NCBI GenBank assembly: GCA_002422425.1
Contig: DIVG01000088.1
Span: forward strand, 5,128-65,783
Reading direction: 5' to 3'
Source of the DNA: Akkermansiaceae bacterium UBA6138
GTDB lineage: Bacteria > Verrucomicrobiota > Verrucomicrobiia > Verrucomicrobiales > DEV007
Length of the DNA: 60,656 nucleotides
The notes below the pieces were generated by a model that worked only from the letters and a program-made list of their open reading frames with translations, was not told the DNA's origin and made no database searches. Below, one piece after another: positions 57,335 to 60,656 of the stretch. The position numbers and the translations under genes are program-made. How positions within the stretch are numbered: position 1 is the first letter of the stretch; every line of letters starts with the position of its first letter.

Positions 57335-59065
57335 CTAGTCCGGGGTGCCGGATTTCGGGTCCTCCGCGAGGAGGGATCCGAGAAAGGGAAAAAGCTGCTT
57401 TTTGCGACTTACGACGCCTTTCAGCACAAAAAGGTGCGAATCCTTTTTCGGGTAGCCGATTTTTTGCCGGATCTCGACGGGAGCCTCGATGAGAAGGATA
57501 CTGTCGTTCAGCGTGATGTCCGTGATCATGAGACAGGCGAGATCGAGATTTTGCTCTCTGATGAGTTTTCGCAATTCGTCCTGGAGCGCTTCGCGGGCGG
57601 GCCAAAAGTAATCAAAGCCAATTTCTTCGACCTGGGAGATACTGATGCGGTAGCCGCTCTCTTCGAACTCCTTGCGGTCGGATCCCACCGCATCCGCGAT
57701 GTTACTACCGCGAAGAACGGATCCGGCCGAAAAGAAATCTTCTTTGAATTTCGCCACATCGATGCCGGCGAGCCCGCTGGCCCATTCCAGAACAGAGCGG
57801 TCTTCCTCAGTCGTCGTAGGAGAGGTGAGATTGAGCGTGTCCGAGATGATCCCGGCGCAGATGCAGATCGCGATGCTGCGCGAGGGCTCGATCTGGTAGC
57901 CGCGGAAAGCGCTTCCGACAATGGTGCAGGTTGAGCCGACCGTTTTGTTGATGAACTGGATCGGCTCCTTCGTGACGAGGTTCCCGCTGAGACGGTGATG
58001 ATCGAGCACCTCGATGATGTCGGCTTCCTCCGCTCCCGTGACAGCCTGGGAGAATTCGTTATGATCGACGAGAATAAGGCGCGGACGTTCCGGATTGACG
58101 AGGTCGGCCCGGGAAAAGACTCCGATGAGCCGGGTTGTTTCCGGATCGCAGACAGGGAAGAGGACCTGGTGGCGATTGGACTTGAGTTTTTCCTTGATCG
58201 TCTGGAGCTTGGTTTCGGGAGTAAAGGATAAAAATTCGGTCGAGACGGCGCTGTGGATCGAGCGTGCCCCGCGGATAAGTTGCGTCGTCGAGGCGGTGTC
58301 CCGATCTGTCACGAGAATGGAAGTCCCGTTTTTCCCGGCCGCGTGAATGATCGCTTCGGAGGGGCGAAATCCGCTGGTGATAACCAGGCAGCGCACTCCC
58401 GCCTCAACCGCGTGGAGTTGCACTCCGACCCGGTCTCCGGTAATGATGAGGAGCTGGTCCTTGGGTAAAAGGCTGATACGTTCCTGCATGACCGGTTCGG
58501 ATGACCCCGCGACCATCATGAGAAAGTTCTGCTCGTCCGAGCTGTTCCCGGAAAGATGCACCACATCGGCCTCGAGGATCCGGGCTACATTGTCGGTCGA
58601 GGTAGTCACCTGCCTCGCAAAATCGCCTTTTTCGCTCTCCGGGATGAGCAGGGCGAGGAGGTCCTGCAGGGCGAGCATCCCTGTGAGAATACCCTCGCCA
58701 TTGGTTACGGGAAGGCTCCGGTAACTGTGGGCCGCCATCTCGCGATACGCTTCAATGACCGAGTCCGTAGCCTTCGCGGTGGAGACCTCGCGCCGACAGA
58801 TGTCGCCGGCCCGGAGGTTCACATCGCTCATCAGGCGAGGGCGCACCACTCCGGCCATCTGGAGAACCCACTCGGTGCGGGCATTAGGCGGGCCGCAGCA
58901 GGCCGCGATTGCTTCGGGAATCCGCGTCTGCCTCAGGAGATCGGCGTAAGCGAGCGCCGAGCAGATGGCGTCGGTGTCGGGATTCTTGTGGCCCATGACC
59001 CAGGTCGGGCGGGCGGTTTTGGGCTGGGCAGGGCGGGGATTACTCACCCGCCTATAATCCGCCAT
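57335..59065 (-). CDS. CBS/DRTGG/DHH-type manganese-dependent inorganic pyrophosphatase
   Basis: A 576-residue family II pyrophosphatase with regulatory inserts. The DHH domain starts with MGHKNPDTDAICSALAY; CBS domain, DRTGG-like and second CBS follow (about 70-330); LVDHNEFSQ and EVLDHHRL are the metal and DHH motifs; the DHHA2 domain closes the protein. Such enzymes hydrolyse pyrophosphate and are tuned by adenine nucleotides at the CBS sites. ATG 59065 is chosen; the longer start at 59224 adds unrelated residues. Confidence 0.9.
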   Translation of the reverse strand: MADYRRVSNPRPAQPKTARPTWVMGHKNPDTDAICSALAYADLLRQTRIPEAIAACCGPPNARTEWVLQMAGVVRPRLMSDVNLRAGDICRREVSTAKATDSVIEAYREMAAHSYRSLPVTNGEGILTGMLALQDLLALLIPESEKGDFARQVTTSTDNVARILEADVVHLSGNSSDEQNFLMMVAGSSEPVMQERISLLPKDQLLIITGDRVGVQLHAVEAGVRCLVITSGFRPSEAIIHAAGKNGTSILVTDRDTASTTQLIRGARSIHSAVSTEFLSFTPETKLQTIKEKLKSNRHQVLFPVCDPETTRLIGVFSRADLVNPERPRLILVDHNEFSQAVTGAEEADIIEVLDHHRLSGNLVTKEPIQFINKTVGSTCTIVGSAFRGYQIEPSRSIAICICAGIISDTLNLTSPTTTEEDRSVLEWASGLAGIDVAKFKEDFFSAGSVLRGSNIADAVGSDRKEFEESGYRISISQVEEIGFDYFWPAREALQDELRKLIREQNLDLACLMITDITLNDSILLIEAPVEIRQKIGYPKKDSHLFVLKGVVSRKKQLFPFLGSLLAEDPKSGTPD

Positions 59066-59336
59066 CCTGAAGGACTTTCGACTAAAAAGTGGTGGGATCG
59101 CCGGGTCTGATACAAGAGAAGCCGCGCGCGACTCAGGCGAATGGATGCCCAATCTGAAATCACGGCACCAAAGACGGTGTCTTATGCGGCATTTTGAACG
59201 GCTCCGAACGGGCGCAACGGTCAACCTCGTAAAGCAGGATCAGGAGTCATGGCGGGCGGAAATTCCTGTCCGCTGATGTCGCTGACTTTAGTCTGGAGGC
59301 CTTCGTGCAGAGAGCAATGCCCGCGCCGCTTAGGCA

Positions 59337-59921
59337 TCAGGCGAAATAATCTGGTTCGTTCCCCGGTTTCCACTTGATGTTGCAACCGCTGCTCGGGTAC
59401 CACGGTTCCTGAGTGCCTTTGCCGGAAAGGAGATCCCCAACCGCAGTGGCGAGGTCGGAACCGGTCGGGGATTCGCCTTTTCCGGGACGGGAATCGTCGA
59501 ACTGTCCCGCGTAAGCGAGGCGCCCTGCCCCGTCAAAAAGGTAAAAATCAGGCGTGCAGGCGGCGGCATAGGCCAGGGCCACTTCCTGGGACTCATCGTA
59601 GAGGTAGGGGAAATCCCAGCCGCTCGCCCGGGCAAAGGCTGCCATCTTTTCCGGCGCGTCGGCGGGGTAGCGGGCGGTGTCGTTTGCGTTGATCGCGACC
59701 GTCGCGATGCCATCTGCCGCGACACGGTCGGCGAAACTCCCGAAAGCCTCCGCGAGATGAATGACAAAGGGACAGTGATTGCAGACGAAGGCGACGAGGA
59801 GCCCTTTTTTGCCCTCGAGCAACCCGGCGAGCGAATGGGAACGACCGTCGGGATCAGGGAGAGAGAAGTCCGGCGCGGGCGATCCGGGCTTCAGGAAAAA
59901 GGTCGAGGGGACTTCAGCCAT
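59337..59921 (-). CDS. Redoxin/peroxiredoxin-like thioredoxin-fold protein
   Basis: A 194-residue AhpC/TSA-fold protein: GSPAPDFSLPDPDGRSHSL, then the redox motif FVCNHCPFVIHL, and DFPYLYDESQEVALAY with TPDFYLFDGAGRL. The CNHCPF form is typical of a PVC and proteobacterial subgroup annotated thioredoxin family. Cytosolic, no signal. Likely thiol-dependent peroxide or disulfide reduction. ATG 59921 is used rather than 59987. It is divergent from rplI. Confidence 0.88.
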   Translation of the reverse strand: MAEVPSTFFLKPGSPAPDFSLPDPDGRSHSLAGLLEGKKGLLVAFVCNHCPFVIHLAEAFGSFADRVAADGIATVAINANDTARYPADAPEKMAAFARASGWDFPYLYDESQEVALAYAAACTPDFYLFDGAGRLAYAGQFDDSRPGKGESPTGSDLATAVGDLLSGKGTQEPWYPSSGCNIKWKPGNEPDYFA

Positions 59922-59980
59922 GGAGAGGGTGGGGGAATGACTCAGAATAATTAACGAATGTAAATCTTTTCGACTGCGGG

Positions 59981-60009
59981 TTGACAAGGTAGCGGATCGC
60001 GCCTAAAAG
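59981..60009 (+). promoter_or_regulatory. rplI promoter
   Basis: TTGACA at 59981-59986, a 17-base spacer, and TAAAAG at 60004-60009. The L9 start codon is at 60047, about 30 bases downstream of the expected transcription start. Confidence 0.6.
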
Positions 60010-60046
60010 TCCCGCTCTTTTTCCAACTCCCAAATTCGACGCTGAG

Positions 60047-60532
60047 ATGGCTACTGTAGAAGTGATTTTAAAACAAAAGATCGAGGGACTCGGCGCAGAA
60101 GCTGATGTCGTCAAAGTGAAGCGTGGTTTCGCGCGCAACTTCCTCCTTCCCCAGGACCGTGCCTACGAAGCGACGAAAGCGAATCTTCGCCACGTCAAGC
60201 GCCTTCAGGAAGTCCGCGCCAAGCGCGAGGCCGACGAGATGGCCGAAGCGGAGAACGCCGCGGGCAAGCTCAAGAAGCTCCGTCTTTCTATCGAGCTCTC
60301 CCTCGGGCAGGGCGGCAAGGCCTTCGGTTCCGTGACTACCGCCGACATCGCCGCGCTCATTAACGAGAAGAGCAAGCTCAACATCGACCGCCACCAGCTC
60401 GTCCTTGAGGCACCGATCAAGACGCTCGGCAGCTACGATATCCCCGTGAAGCTTCACCCCTCGGTCGAGGCTTCCGTAACGGTTCGTGTCGTCTCGCCGG
60501 ACGGCGAAGGTGCCGGGTCTGACGAAGACTGA
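60047..60532 (+). CDS. rplI: Ribosomal protein L9
   Basis: A 161-residue L9. EVILKQKIEGLGAEADVVKVKRGFARNFLLPQ is the N-terminal domain that binds 23S rRNA (read in pieces such as VKRGFARNFLLPQ); a long helix (HVKRLQEVRAKREAD) links it to the C-terminal domain (GKAFGSVTTADIAALI). It stands alone rather than in the rpsF-rpsR-rplI operon. A T-rich terminator follows. Confidence 0.95.
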   Translation: MATVEVILKQKIEGLGAEADVVKVKRGFARNFLLPQDRAYEATKANLRHVKRLQEVRAKREADEMAEAENAAGKLKKLRLSIELSLGQGGKAFGSVTTADIAALINEKSKLNIDRHQLVLEAPIKTLGSYDIPVKLHPSVEASVTVRVVSPDGEGAGSDED

Positions 60533-60547
60533 GCAAAGCATTGAAAA

Positions 60548-60572
60548 AAGGCGATTCCTCACGAATCGCTTT
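60548..60572 (+). repeat. Hairpin after rplI
   Basis: AAGGCGATTC, loop CTCAC, GAATCGCTT: ten pairs including one G-U, just after the L9 stop codon, followed by only three T. Probably an mRNA-end stabiliser or part of a double terminator with the next hairpin. Confidence 0.55.
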
Positions 60573-60581
60573 GCGAAAGTC

Positions 60582-60616
60582 GGGCGGGTTGCTTACATAG
60601 CAGGCCCGCCCTTTTT
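60582..60616 (+). terminator. Intrinsic terminator after rplI
   Basis: GGGCGGG and CCCGCCC pair around a 16-base loop that contains an extra GCT/AGC pairing, followed by five T. This is the clearer of two hairpins behind rplI. Confidence 0.8.
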
Positions 60617-60656
60617 GCGTTTGTGTAAAAAGGGGCGGCCCCGTCCCGATCCCTCA

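Overview
The window reads as high-GC chromosomal DNA of a PVC-superphylum bacterium, most likely a member of Verrucomicrobiota. The pointers are family content: two secreted DUF1080 proteins, a DUF1501/DUF1549 pair, an arylsulfatase next to a PmoA-family (DUF6807) protein, a cytochrome-like/SUMF1 fusion, FloA and many small secreted or lipid-anchored proteins. Shine-Dalgarno sequences are scarce, and many neighbours are coupled through ATGA or TTGA overlaps. The taxon is inferred from these families; no rRNA gene is present.

Layout. 1-4016 is the end of an integrative element: an amidoligase cut by the window edge, a DUF7309/DUF6930 protein, a MgsA/RarA-C-terminal-like protein, an excisionase and a tyrosine integrase, with two clean palindromes between the genes. 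4352-9846 holds an MsbA-type ABC exporter, a Phd/PIN toxin-antitoxin pair with a near-consensus promoter, a PQQ-type propeller protein, MoaA and a BamE-like lipoprotein. 10060-18388 holds the HrpB helicase, a lipoprotein, a DUF4381/DUF58 pair, PmoA, a sulfatase and a CAP-domain protein. 18427-22299 is a minus-strand run: cytochrome/SUMF1 fusion, apbE, nusB, ftsY. 22469-25526 is a plus-strand three-gene ABC (MacB/FtsX type) operon with an unrecognised membrane partner. 25529-33917 holds FloA with a Pro-rich partner, an SGNH hydrolase, a CCA-adding enzyme, a VanX-like dipeptidase, a DUF3597 protein, two coupled secreted proteins and YaaA. 34066-39997 holds a small membrane protein, DusB, a radical SAM enzyme, a class I aldolase, a secreted nuclease coupled to a septoil-knot protein, tRNA-Ala(GGC) and PyrC. 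40012-46982 holds DUF1080 proteins, a glycosyltransferase/sulfotransferase pair and the DUF1501/DUF1549 pair. 47078-49515 holds TlyA, NAD kinase and a second Phd/PIN module with a perfect operator palindrome touching its start codon. 49586-55535 is an arsenic resistance cluster (arsC, acr3, thioredoxin, arsA, arsD, arsR) preceded by trm112-like and moeB-rhodanese genes. 55669-60532 holds HtrA, a CBS/DRTGG/DHH pyrophosphatase, a peroxiredoxin-like protein and ribosomal protein L9.

The parts that hold together as systems are: the arsenic operon, where a thioredoxin-dependent triple-cysteine ArsC sits beside its own thioredoxin and a full ArsA/ArsD/Acr3 pump; the two toxin-antitoxin cassettes; the three-gene ABC operon; and the septoil-knot/nuclease pair. 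The most novel-looking pieces are the septoil-knot/nuclease coupling, the amidoligase-bearing integrative element, the three-gene ABC operon and the two-gene split of what looks like a PVC dehydrogenase-type secreted protein.
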